From assembly GCF_002920635.1 (NCBI RefSeq), contig NZ_PQSR01000009.1, positions 1-64,000 of the forward strand: 64,000 nucleotides of DNA, given 5' to 3'. Below the pieces are notes generated by a model that ran no database searches, had not been told where the DNA came from, and saw only the letters and a program-made list of their open reading frames with translations. The translations under genes were made by a program, and so were the position numbers. Position 1 is the first letter of the stretch. The number at the start of each line of letters is the position of its first letter. Origin of the DNA: Streptomyces sp. Ru72 (GTDB lineage Bacteria; Actinomycetota; Actinomycetes; Streptomycetales; Streptomycetaceae). Positions 8,112 through 16,622 of this stretch are shown here, one piece after another.

Positions 8112-8675
8112 GTGGAGCAGCGCATTGGTTCGAGCAGCCAGCCCCTGGACGGCGCCGGGGTCGACCCGGCCTTCATCCCCGGGCTCACCTCACCCGTGGC
8201 CGTGGACCGGAAGGACTCCGTCGAACCGGACGACTCCGTGGAGCCGAACGACTCCGTAGAGCCGGAGGACGTGGTTCCGGAGACGGAGGCCGCCGCCGCG
8301 GAACCGGAGCAGGAGGCCCCTGCCGGGGAGACCCCCGCAGAGGGGCAAGAGGCTTCTGACGGCCCGGTGTTCGAGGCCGCCGACCGCCGCGCCCGGATCG
8401 TCGCCGATCGCAGTGGTGTACGGCTCCGCCTGGACGACCAGGAGTGCGAGTTCCGCTGGGACGAGATCGGCGCGGTGGAGACGGAGACCGCGCGTTTCGG
8501 GAAGCGGTTCACGGTGACCGTGCACACCCCGGAACGCCGCTGGTACCCCATCGAGATCGAGGCCGACTCCCGCGCACGCTTCCAGGAGTGGGAGACCAGG
8601 CTCGACGAGGTGCTGGACGCGTACTTCGAGGACGGCGAGGAGGAACCCGCCGCCGTCGAGAAGGACGACGACTGA
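8112..8675 (+). CDS. conserved actinobacterial hypothetical protein with C-terminal PH-like domain
   Basis: 187 residues from GTG 8112. An open frame extends upstream to ATG 8061, but the N-terminus VEQRIGSSSQPL with a -10 box 7 nt before it looks the better start. Residues about 25-95 are acidic and Pro/Ala-rich, including a triplicated DSVEP motif. The C-terminal 80 residues (RARIVADRSGVRLRL to WETRLDEVLDAYF) form a compact beta-rich domain followed by a helix, and this domain is repeated in the next gene, 2 nt downstream. Highly acidic tail (EDGEEEPAAVEKDDD). Function unknown; no signal peptide or membrane segment. Confidence 0.75.
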   Translation: MEQRIGSSSQPLDGAGVDPAFIPGLTSPVAVDRKDSVEPDDSVEPNDSVEPEDVVPETEAAAAEPEQEAPAGETPAEGQEASDGPVFEAADRRARIVADRSGVRLRLDDQECEFRWDEIGAVETETARFGKRFTVTVHTPERRWYPIEIEADSRARFQEWETRLDEVLDAYFEDGEEEPAAVEKDDD

Positions 8676-8677
8676 CC

Positions 8678-9205
8678 GTGGGATACGGTCCCCCGGGATA
8701 CGGGCCCCCTGGACACAATCCCTCTGTCTCCGGTCCTTCTGTCTCCGGTCCTCCTGTAGCCGGTCCTCCTACGGCCGGTCCTCCTGTATACGGCCACCCG
8801 TCGCCACCGGCCGCGCCACCGGGCTTCGGACCGCCGCCACCGGCCGCGCCACCGGGCTTCGGACCGCCGCCACCGGCCTACGCCCCGTACCCGTCGTACG
8901 CTCCCCCGGCACCCCAGGTACCGCCCGGACCGGACTTCCTGGCCGCCGACCGTCACCACTCCGTCGTGGTGGACGCGTCGGGTGTCGCCTTCGAGATGCG
9001 CGGTGTGACGGCGGACTTCCCGTGGCCGGTGGTCCGCAGCGTCCACTACCGCTCCGGCCCCGACGAGAAGGTGCTGATGGTGGCGGTCGTGCACGTCGAC
9101 GGCCGCGTGTTCGAGTGCGGGGTGGACGCGAAACGCCGCGAGAGGTTGCGGGAGTGGTTCGCCGAACTGGCGGCGGTACTGGGGCACTACCGCCCGATGG
9201 GCTGA
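8678..9205 (+). CDS. Pro/Gly-rich hypothetical protein with PH-like domain, paralogue of the preceding gene
   Basis: 175 residues from GTG 8678, 2 nt after the preceding stop, so probably cotranscribed and coupled. The first half (about 1-85) is low-complexity Gly/Pro/Tyr (GYGPPGYGPPG, then tandem PPAAPPGFGPPPP units). The second half (about 88-173) reads HSVVVDASGVAFEMRG to LREWFAELAAVL and aligns by eye with the C-terminal domain of the gene before it: hydrophobic strand, SGV turn, a W/D-containing strand, a VTVH/VAVVHV strand and a C-terminal W-containing helix. This looks like a tandem duplication with different N-terminal tails. No function can be assigned. Confidence 0.75.
   Translation: MGYGPPGYGPPGHNPSVSGPSVSGPPVAGPPTAGPPVYGHPSPPAAPPGFGPPPPAAPPGFGPPPPAYAPYPSYAPPAPQVPPGPDFLAADRHHSVVVDASGVAFEMRGVTADFPWPVVRSVHYRSGPDEKVLMVAVVHVDGRVFECGVDAKRRERLREWFAELAAVLGHYRPMG
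8803..8878. repeat. 33-bp perfect in-frame tandem repeat
   Basis: Two identical 33-nt units (8803-8835 and 8836-8868), followed by a 10-nt partial copy, encode repeated PPAAPPGFGPP segments. Such a repeat can expand or contract without shifting frame. Confidence 0.85.
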
Positions 9206-9206
9206 C

Positions 9207-10094
9207 TCACGGCACCTGGGCGTCCGCCGGGCGGTCGAGGGCGCCGACGAACGCCAGCGCGGCTGGGCTGGGATTGAAGTCGCTCCAGACCAGGTGCTCG
9301 ACCCGCACCGGGCCCTCGGTGACCGGAACGGTGACCACGTCCGGCAGATCGCGGGTGAACGCCGTGGGCAGGAGGGCGACCGCGAGGCCCTGTCGGACGA
9401 TGCGCGTCATCAGGTCCGCGGCGGTGACCTCGAAGGCGACCTCTCGGCCGAGACCGGCGGCGGTGAAGGCCTGGTCGCTCTGAGCGCGTCCAGGGGTGCC
9501 GGCGGGAAAGTCGACGAAGGTCTCCTCGGCCAACCGTGCCAGATCGACCTCGCCGGCGGCGGCGAGCGGGTGCGCGGTGCCGACGACGGCCACGAGACGG
9601 TCGCGGGCCAGCTCCCGCGCCCGCACGCCGAGCGGTCGGTCGGTCTCGGGCAACCCCAGGAAGGCGACGTCGAGTCTGCCTTCGCGCACCTCGGCCGTGA
9701 GCTCGTCGCTCGAGCCGACGCGCAGCGCGATCCGTACCCGCGGATGCTCGTCGCGGAACCGGTGCAGCGCGGCCGGGACATCGACCGCGGCGACGGTCGG
9801 GATCACGCCGACGGCCAGACGGCCGCGTACCTCGCCCACCGCTGCCGCGGCGTCCACGCCCGCCCGCTCGGCCGCCTCCAGGCACTGCCGGGCTGCGGGC
9901 AGAAATGCCTCCCCCGCCGCGGTGAGCCGCACCCGGCGGCTGGTGCGTGCGAACAGCTTGAGGCCCAGTTCGCGCTCCAGGTTGGCGATCCGGTGGCTGA
10001 GCGCCGACTGGACGACGAAGCACCGCTCGGCGGCCCGCGTGAAGCTGCCGGTCTCGGCCACCGCGAGGACGTACCGCATCTGCTGCAGATCCAC
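9207..10094 (-). CDS. LysR-family transcriptional regulator
   Basis: 295 residues from GTG 10094 (VDLQQMRYVLAVAETGSFTR), with GGAAG upstream; longer in-frame starts exist up to 10133. The N-terminal winged HTH (about 1-60) contains AAERCFVVQSALSHRIANLERELG, and the effector-binding domain (about 90-290) contains GVIPTVAAVDVPAAL and GLAVALLPT. It ends 1 nt from the convergent hypothetical gene. It is divergent from an EamA-type exporter across 79 bp, the classic arrangement for a LysR regulator of a transporter. Confidence 0.9.
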   Translation of the reverse strand: MDLQQMRYVLAVAETGSFTRAAERCFVVQSALSHRIANLERELGLKLFARTSRRVRLTAAGEAFLPAARQCLEAAERAGVDAAAAVGEVRGRLAVGVIPTVAAVDVPAALHRFRDEHPRVRIALRVGSSDELTAEVREGRLDVAFLGLPETDRPLGVRARELARDRLVAVVGTAHPLAAAGEVDLARLAEETFVDFPAGTPGRAQSDQAFTAAGLGREVAFEVTAADLMTRIVRQGLAVALLPTAFTRDLPDVVTVPVTEGPVRVEHLVWSDFNPSPAALAFVGALDRPADAQVP

Positions 10095-10173
10095 CCATCG
10101 ATCTTCCGCACAGATGGATGCCATGACAAGCATGTGTTGGATTCATCGACAGCTGAGGGCCGACAGTGATGAG

Positions 10174-11124
10174 GTGACTACGACAAGCATGCACACGGCC
10201 GCCACGGCCGCCGCCCCTGCTGCCCCTGCTGCCCCTGCTGCCCCTGCCGTCCCGGCGGGCCGGGCGGCCTCGACGTTCGCCACGGCGATCGCGCCCGCGG
10301 TGTGGGGCACGACGTACAGCGTCACGGCCCGGTTGCTGCCCGAGGGGCATCCGCTGTTCGCCGGGCTCATGCGGGCACTGCCCGCCGGGCTGCTCGTCCT
10401 GGCCCTGACCCGCACCCTGCCCCGCGGCGCGTGGTGGGTGAGGGCGGGGGTGCTCGGTGCGCTCAACATCGGCGTGTTCTTTCCGCTGCTGTTCTTCGCC
10501 GCCGAGCGGCTTCCCGGTGGTGTCGCGGCCACCCTGGGCGCGGCCCAGCCGATCGTCGTCGCCCTCCTCGCCGTGCCCGTTCTCCGCGAGCGTCCTTCCG
10601 TGTGGCGTCTGGCCTGGGGCGTCATCGGCGTGGTCGGCGTCGGACTCGTCGTCATCGGCCCGACGGCCGCGCTCGACCCGCTCGGCATCGCCGCCGGGCT
10701 GGCCGGCGCGGGGGCCATGGCGCTCGGTGTCACCCTCACCAAACGCTGGGGACGTCCCGCGGGTGTGGGTGCCATGACGTTCGCGGGCTGGCAGCTCACC
10801 GCGGGCGGGGTCGTGCTGCTGCCCGCCGCGCTGCTCGTGGAGGGCGTCCCGGACCGGATCGGCGCTCCGGCGGTGGCCGGCTACCTGTGGCTCGGCCTCG
10901 TCGGCGGTCTGCTCGCCTACACCCTGTGGTTCCGCGGGATAGGCACTCTGCCCGTCACCGCGACCGCCCTGCTCGGGCTGCTCTCCCCGCTCGTCGCCGC
11001 CGCCCTCGGCGTACTCCTGCTCCGCGAGTCCTTCACCGGCCTCCAGCTGACGGGGTTCGTCCTCGCCCTGGCCGCGCTGCTCGCCGGGCAGATCACTCCG
11101 TCCCGGACGCGACCCGCCCGGTGA
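10174..11124 (+). CDS. EamA/DMT-family transporter
   Basis: 316 residues with ten hydrophobic segments arranged as two five-helix EamA repeats (about 25-155 and 165-305). Typical motifs are WGTTYSV in the first helix, ATLGAAQPIVVALLAVPVLRERP after helix 4, and LLGLLSPLVAAALGVLLLRESFTGLQLTGFVL at the C-terminal repeat, broken here only by helix boundaries. DMT proteins usually export amino acids or other metabolites. The N-terminus holds four Ala-Ala-Pro repeats. GTG 10174 is the working start; ATG 10189 is an alternative and neither has a strong ribosome site. The divergent LysR regulator probably controls it. Confidence 0.88.
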   Translation: MTTTSMHTAATAAAPAAPAAPAAPAVPAGRAASTFATAIAPAVWGTTYSVTARLLPEGHPLFAGLMRALPAGLLVLALTRTLPRGAWWVRAGVLGALNIGVFFPLLFFAAERLPGGVAATLGAAQPIVVALLAVPVLRERPSVWRLAWGVIGVVGVGLVVIGPTAALDPLGIAAGLAGAGAMALGVTLTKRWGRPAGVGAMTFAGWQLTAGGVVLLPAALLVEGVPDRIGAPAVAGYLWLGLVGGLLAYTLWFRGIGTLPVTATALLGLLSPLVAAALGVLLLRESFTGLQLTGFVLALAALLAGQITPSRTRPAR

Positions 11125-11164
11125 CCGTCTCTGCGACACGGAGGAGAGCGTCGGGGCTCGGGGG

Positions 11165-12657
<1,493 letters not shown>

Positions 12658-12679
12658 GACCCGACGACCCTGTCCTCGA

Positions 12680-12721
12680 GCGCACGGCCCGCCGCCTCCA
12701 CCGGAGGGGCGGGCCGTGCGC
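12680..12721. terminator. bidirectional hairpin terminator between argG and the chitinase gene
   Basis: A perfect 14-bp stem (12680-12693 with 12708-12721) encloses a second 5-bp stem, CCTCC/GGAGG. It fills the gap between convergent argG and chitinase genes, so it can serve both. Confidence 0.8.
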
Positions 12722-12737
12722 CGCGGTCAGCCCCTGC

Positions 12738-14438
12738 CTACGGCAGCGCGTGCACGTGAGGGCCCACCGAGGCGGACCACGCGTTCCCGGACGCCGCGTC
12801 CCAGTTCGTCGACCACGTCATGGCGCCCCGGAGGTCCGGGTACGTCCTCGACGGCTTGAACGTGCCGCAGTTCGTTCCCTTCGACAGGCAGTCCAGGGCG
12901 TTGTTCACCACGGAGGGCGACACGTAGCCGCTGCCCGCCGCGCTCGTCGAGGCGGGGACGCCGAGGCCCACCTGGGACGGGGACAGGCCGCCCTGGAGCT
13001 GGATGCAGGCCAGGGCCGTCAGGAAGTCCACCGAGCCCTGTGAGTACACCTTGCCGTCACAGCCCAGCATGGAACCGCTGTTGTAGTACTGGGTGTTGAC
13101 GACCGTCAGGATGTCCTTCACGTTCAGCGCGGTCTGGAAGTAGGCGTTCGACGTCGACTGCATGTCGATCGTCTGCGGGGCCATCGTGATCACGAGCGAT
13201 GATCCCGCCTTCGACGACAGTTGCCTGAGCGCCTGTGACATGTAGGTCGCGTTCAGGCCGTTCTCCAGGTCGATGTCCACCCCGTCGAAGCCGTACGTCT
13301 GCATCAGCGCGTACACCGAGTTCGCGAAGTTCGCCGCCGACGTCGCGTCGTCGACCGACACTGTGCCGTTCTGGCCGCCGACCGAGACGACCACCTTCTT
13401 GCCCGCGGCCTTCTTCGCGGCGATGTCCGCCTTGAACCGGTCCACCGTGTAGCCGCCCAGGCCGGCCGAGTCGAGGGTGAAGCCCACCGCTCCCGGCGTG
13501 CTCGTCGCGTCCGCGAACGCCACCGCGATGATGTCGTACTGCGACGGCACGTCCGAGATCCGCTGCACCGTGGCGCCGTTGTCGAAGTTCTGCCAGTAGC
13601 CCGTCACCGCGTGCTTCGGCAGCCCGGTGCCGCCCCCGCCGCCGGACGGCGCCGTCGTGGCCGTCACCGCCGCCGACTTGGCCGACTCGCCCGCCGCGTT
13701 CGTCGCCGTCACCTGGAAGGAGTACGACGTCGAGGGGGACAGGCCCGTCACCGTCGCGGACGTGCTGGTCGCCGACGTCACCTTCGTGCCGCCGCGGTAC
13801 ACGGTGTAGCCCGTCGCGCCCGTCACCGCGTTCCAGGACAGGGACACGGAAGAGGACGTCGTGCCGGAGACCGCCAGGCCCGTGGGGGATGACGGGACCG
13901 TGGGGGAGGGGTCGCCGCCCCCGCCGCCGTCCGGGCCGTACACCGACACGTCGTCCGCGTAGTAGGCCGCCTGGCCGTACCAGCCGTTCAGGTACACCGT
14001 CACCGACGTCGTCGAGGCGCCCGTCGTGAACGTCGTGGACAGCTGCTTCCAGCTCGCCGAGTCCGGCGTCCACGTCGACACGTCCGTCGTACCCGTCCCC
14101 GTGGCGCCGAGATAGGTGTACCCGCCCTGTACCCATGCGCTCAGCGTGTACGTCGAGTTCGGCTTCACCGCGACCGTCTGGGCGCACTGCGCGTAGTCCT
14201 GGCCCGCGGGCGTCGCCTTCAGGGCGGCCGTGCCGCCGTGCACCGGGGAGGACACCGTCGTGCCGCTGCCCGCCGAGCAGGTCCAGTCGGCGAGGCCCGA
14301 CTCGAAGCCGGCGTTCTTCGCGTTGTTCACGTCCGCCGCGGCCGCGTGGCCGGCGCCCAGCAGGGAGAGGGCGAGCGCGGCCACGGCGGCCCCGGCGAGG
14401 GTCCTTCTGCGGCGGGGCAGGGCTGGTAGGCGGTCCAC
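12738..14438 (-). CDS. secreted GH18 chitinase with CBM and fibronectin type III domains
   Basis: 566 residues. A signal peptide (about 1-35, RRRRTLAGAAVAALALSLL to AHAAAA; the Arg run is Tat-like) is followed by a carbohydrate-binding beta-sandwich (about 36-168), a Gly linker, an FnIII domain (about 182-264), another Gly linker and a GH18 barrel (about 276-565). The catalytic motif DGVDIDLE lies at residues 385-392, with Glu392 as proton donor. It cleaves chitin outside the cell. GTG 14438 has GGAGG 5 nt upstream. A dre-type palindrome at 14524-14539 places it in the DasR regulon by inference, together with other Streptomyces chitinases. Confidence 0.95.
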   Translation of the reverse strand: MDRLPALPRRRRTLAGAAVAALALSLLGAGHAAAADVNNAKNAGFESGLADWTCSAGSGTTVSSPVHGGTAALKATPAGQDYAQCAQTVAVKPNSTYTLSAWVQGGYTYLGATGTGTTDVSTWTPDSASWKQLSTTFTTGASTTSVTVYLNGWYGQAAYYADDVSVYGPDGGGGGDPSPTVPSSPTGLAVSGTTSSSVSLSWNAVTGATGYTVYRGGTKVTSATSTSATVTGLSPSTSYSFQVTATNAAGESAKSAAVTATTAPSGGGGGTGLPKHAVTGYWQNFDNGATVQRISDVPSQYDIIAVAFADATSTPGAVGFTLDSAGLGGYTVDRFKADIAAKKAAGKKVVVSVGGQNGTVSVDDATSAANFANSVYALMQTYGFDGVDIDLENGLNATYMSQALRQLSSKAGSSLVITMAPQTIDMQSTSNAYFQTALNVKDILTVVNTQYYNSGSMLGCDGKVYSQGSVDFLTALACIQLQGGLSPSQVGLGVPASTSAAGSGYVSPSVVNNALDCLSKGTNCGTFKPSRTYPDLRGAMTWSTNWDAASGNAWSASVGPHVHALP

Positions 14439-14778
14439 TTCGGCCTCCGATGTGGGGAGAGGAAAGGGAGGAAAGCGCAGGAGGGCATTGCGGAACGGTG
14501 GCCACCGCCTGATGCTCCAAGAATTTGGTCCAGACCAATCCCGGTGTCAAGGGTTCGTGCACCTTCAACCGTCCTGGGGACGTCCGGAGTTGGGGCATAT
14601 GCCCCTACTCTGTGTGGATCATGTCCCCACCTTCGGTGAGATGATCTTCTCGATTCTGTGTTGAGCGGGGCATGCCGTGGATATGGTGCTGTTGCAGGAC
14701 GACGCAACAGGACGTCACAGGGGCCATCTGAGGCGGTGGTTGACCACCCCGCCGCAGTGAACGGGGTGGTGAGCAGCC
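14439..14778. other. 340-bp divergent intergenic region rich in palindromes
   Basis: No gene is visible. Besides the dre site near the chitinase end, it holds a perfect 14-bp palindrome GGGGCATATGCCCC (14592-14605) abutting a -10-like TACTCT, an inverted repeat TGTTGC-8 nt-GCAACA (14690-14709), and GGTGGT-TG-ACCACC near 14735. These could be operators for the Tad-locus promoter. Confidence 0.55.
14524..14539. promoter_or_regulatory. DasR-responsive element (dre) upstream of the chitinase gene
   Basis: TTTGGTCCAGACCAAT is a 16-bp palindrome matching the known dre consensus (ACTGGTCTAGACCAGT-like) in its TGGTC-AGACCA core. It lies about 86 bp upstream of the chitinase GTG. In Streptomyces, DasR represses chitinase genes through such sites until amino-sugar phosphates accumulate. 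Strong sequence match; binding is not shown here. Confidence 0.78.
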
Positions 14779-15642
14779 GTGCCGACCGCGATAGCCGTCA
14801 CCAGTCCCGACCTGGTGCTCCCACCGCTCGACCGGCAGACGCCGTCCGCCGCCGTCCAGCCCCAGCCCACGCTGGAGGCGTCCCTGACCGGTATGCACGC
14901 GCTGATCGAGCAGCACGGCTACGTCATCGCCCTGCACCCGGCCTCCGGCGACGACCCGGCCGTGCAGCGGCTGCGCACCGTCCGCTCCGTCCTGGAGAGC
15001 GACCGCGTCGCGCTGCTCGGCATCGACCTGCCCCCGCTCGCACTCGCGCTCCTCGCCCAGCAGTTGCGCCAGCTGTCGGTCTGCGACTTCAGCCCCGGCG
15101 TCCTCGCGTCCTCCGCGCGCCTGCTGGCCCACTACATCTACGCCGGTGCCCTCCTCGGCTCGGTCGCCAAGCTGGACCGCGTCCCCGTCCCGCTCACGTC
15201 CCACGCCAAGTCATGGGTGCCGGGCGCCCAGTTCGCCGTACTCGCCGGCCCCCACCCCCGGCTCGTACGTGTCGGGCAGGAGGAGTTACCCGGCCCCGAG
15301 TTCGGCACCCGGATGCTCGTCGCCGCCGGGCAGCCGCCCTCCGACTGGGTCACCGCCTCCCTCGCCCCCGCCTGGCGGGTCCAGGGCGTCGGGACCGTGC
15401 CGCTGCCGCAGGACTCGGCCCGCTGGTGGGGCACGAACCGGCTCGTCGAGTTCGCAGCCGGCCTGCACGACGTGTCCGTGCTCTACCAGCTCGTGTCGTC
15501 CGTACGGCGCGAGACATGCCACTGGTGCGGACTGGAACTCATCGGCGACCGCTGCGGGTTCTGCGCCGCTCCTCTCCCGCCGCCCCCCGAACAGCCACCG
15601 GCCACGACCGTCCGCGCCGCCCTGCCCCGCGGCGGGACGTAA
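14779..15642 (+). CDS. Tad-locus-associated hypothetical protein with C-terminal zinc ribbon
   Basis: 287 residues from GTG 14779. The body is a soluble alpha/beta-looking domain with no signal peptide or convincing membrane helix. The last 50 residues contain CHWCGLELIGDRCGFC, a CxxC-x8-CxxC pattern typical of a small zinc ribbon, followed by a Pro-rich tail. It is the first gene of the plus-strand run that continues into the Flp/Tad pilus genes, 187 bp before the CpaB-like gene. I do not recognise a function. Confidence 0.72.
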   Translation: MPTAIAVTSPDLVLPPLDRQTPSAAVQPQPTLEASLTGMHALIEQHGYVIALHPASGDDPAVQRLRTVRSVLESDRVALLGIDLPPLALALLAQQLRQLSVCDFSPGVLASSARLLAHYIYAGALLGSVAKLDRVPVPLTSHAKSWVPGAQFAVLAGPHPRLVRVGQEELPGPEFGTRMLVAAGQPPSDWVTASLAPAWRVQGVGTVPLPQDSARWWGTNRLVEFAAGLHDVSVLYQLVSSVRRETCHWCGLELIGDRCGFCAAPLPPPPEQPPATTVRAALPRGGT

Positions 15643-15829
15643 CCCGCAGGCGTTGGTCCGCAGTACGTCTCGCACAACGTTCGACCGCTCGACCGCCCGA
15701 CCCGCCGTTTCCCGTCCCGATCGAGGTTGTCCGCGTCATGCTGCACCGCCCCGGGGGACGCCCCCCGGACCCCCGGCCGAAACGCAGGCCCGCTCGACCA
15801 CCCGGCACGTCCCTTCGAGGTGAGATGTA

Positions 15830-16543
15830 GTGAACGCACGCCAGCGCCGCGGCGTCATCCTGCTGGTCCTCTCGGCCCTCGCCGCCGTCGGCGCCTTCGC
15901 CGGGGTGCTGTCGGTGATCCGCGACGTGAACTCCAAGGTCGGCCCCGAGGTCACGGCGTACCGCCTCAAGAACGGCATCGACCCCTACAAGGCACTCACG
16001 CCGGACCAGTTCCAGAAGATCTCCATGCCGAAGCGGTGGCTGCCCGCCACCGCCGTCACCGATCTGGCCCGGATCCGCGGGAAGATCGCCGTGACCCGGC
16101 TGGAGAAGGGCTCCCTGCTCCAGAGCGACATGATCGTGGACCGGCCCGAACTCCAGCCGGGGCAGCAGGAGATCGCCATCATGATCGACGCATCCACCGG
16201 CGTCGCGGGCAAGATCGACCCCGGTTCGCGGGTCAACATCTACGCCACCTTCAAGGCCGACAACGACAAGGGCAAGGACGAGTCCAAGGTCATCGTGACC
16301 AACGCCCGCGTCCTCGACGTCGGCAAGCTCACCGCCCTCGACCCGGGCCAGTCCAGCGACGATCGGCGGCGCACCGCCACCGAGGCGGTCCCCATCACCT
16401 TCGCGCTCGACACGGCGGACGCCCAACGGGTCGCGTACGCCGAGTCGTTCGCCACGCACGTCCGGCTCGCCCTGGTCGCGGGCGGCTCCCAGACCACCAT
16501 CGCGCCGGGCGACCGTACGTACACCCTCGACCAGGACAAGTAG
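15830..16543 (+). CDS. cpaB: CpaB/RcpC-like Flp pilus assembly protein (SAF domain)
   Basis: 237 residues. An N-terminal membrane anchor (about 8-30, GVILLVLSALAAVGAFAGVLSVI) is followed by an SAF-like domain (about 40-105) and the RcpC domain (about 108-225) with QEIAIMIDASTGVAGKIDPGSRVNI split across its typical pattern. CpaB proteins are envelope components of Tad pili. GTG 15830 has GAGG 9 nt upstream. It lies directly upstream of the CpaE ATPase gene. Gene symbol by family resemblance. Confidence 0.82.
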   Translation: MNARQRRGVILLVLSALAAVGAFAGVLSVIRDVNSKVGPEVTAYRLKNGIDPYKALTPDQFQKISMPKRWLPATAVTDLARIRGKIAVTRLEKGSLLQSDMIVDRPELQPGQQEIAIMIDASTGVAGKIDPGSRVNIYATFKADNDKGKDESKVIVTNARVLDVGKLTALDPGQSSDDRRRTATEAVPITFALDTADAQRVAYAESFATHVRLALVAGGSQTTIAPGDRTYTLDQDK

Positions 16544-16553
16544 GAGGCCGCGC

Positions 16554-16622
16554 ATGAGGTCCGTACCGGTCCCCAGCGGGCCTGTCCCCACGCTGTCCGA
16601 CGGTGCGGGGTGTCGCCGATGA
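16554..16622 (+). CDS. possible 22-codon leader ORF coupled to cpaE
   Basis: ATG 16554 is preceded by a perfect AGGAGG with 7-nt spacing, better than the site before the ATPase gene. The frame encodes MRSVPVPSGPVPTLSDGAGCRR and its TGA overlaps the ATG of the CpaE gene as ATGA. It may only couple translation from cpaB to cpaE, or be a remnant of an older cpaE start in another frame. No function is implied. Confidence 0.4.
   Translation: MRSVPVPSGPVPTLSDGAGCRR

Noticed and set aside
9187..11139. 650-codon minus-strand frame spanning the LysR and EamA genes
   Set aside because: It is out of frame with LysR, crosses the divergent promoter and shows no domain; a shadow frame.
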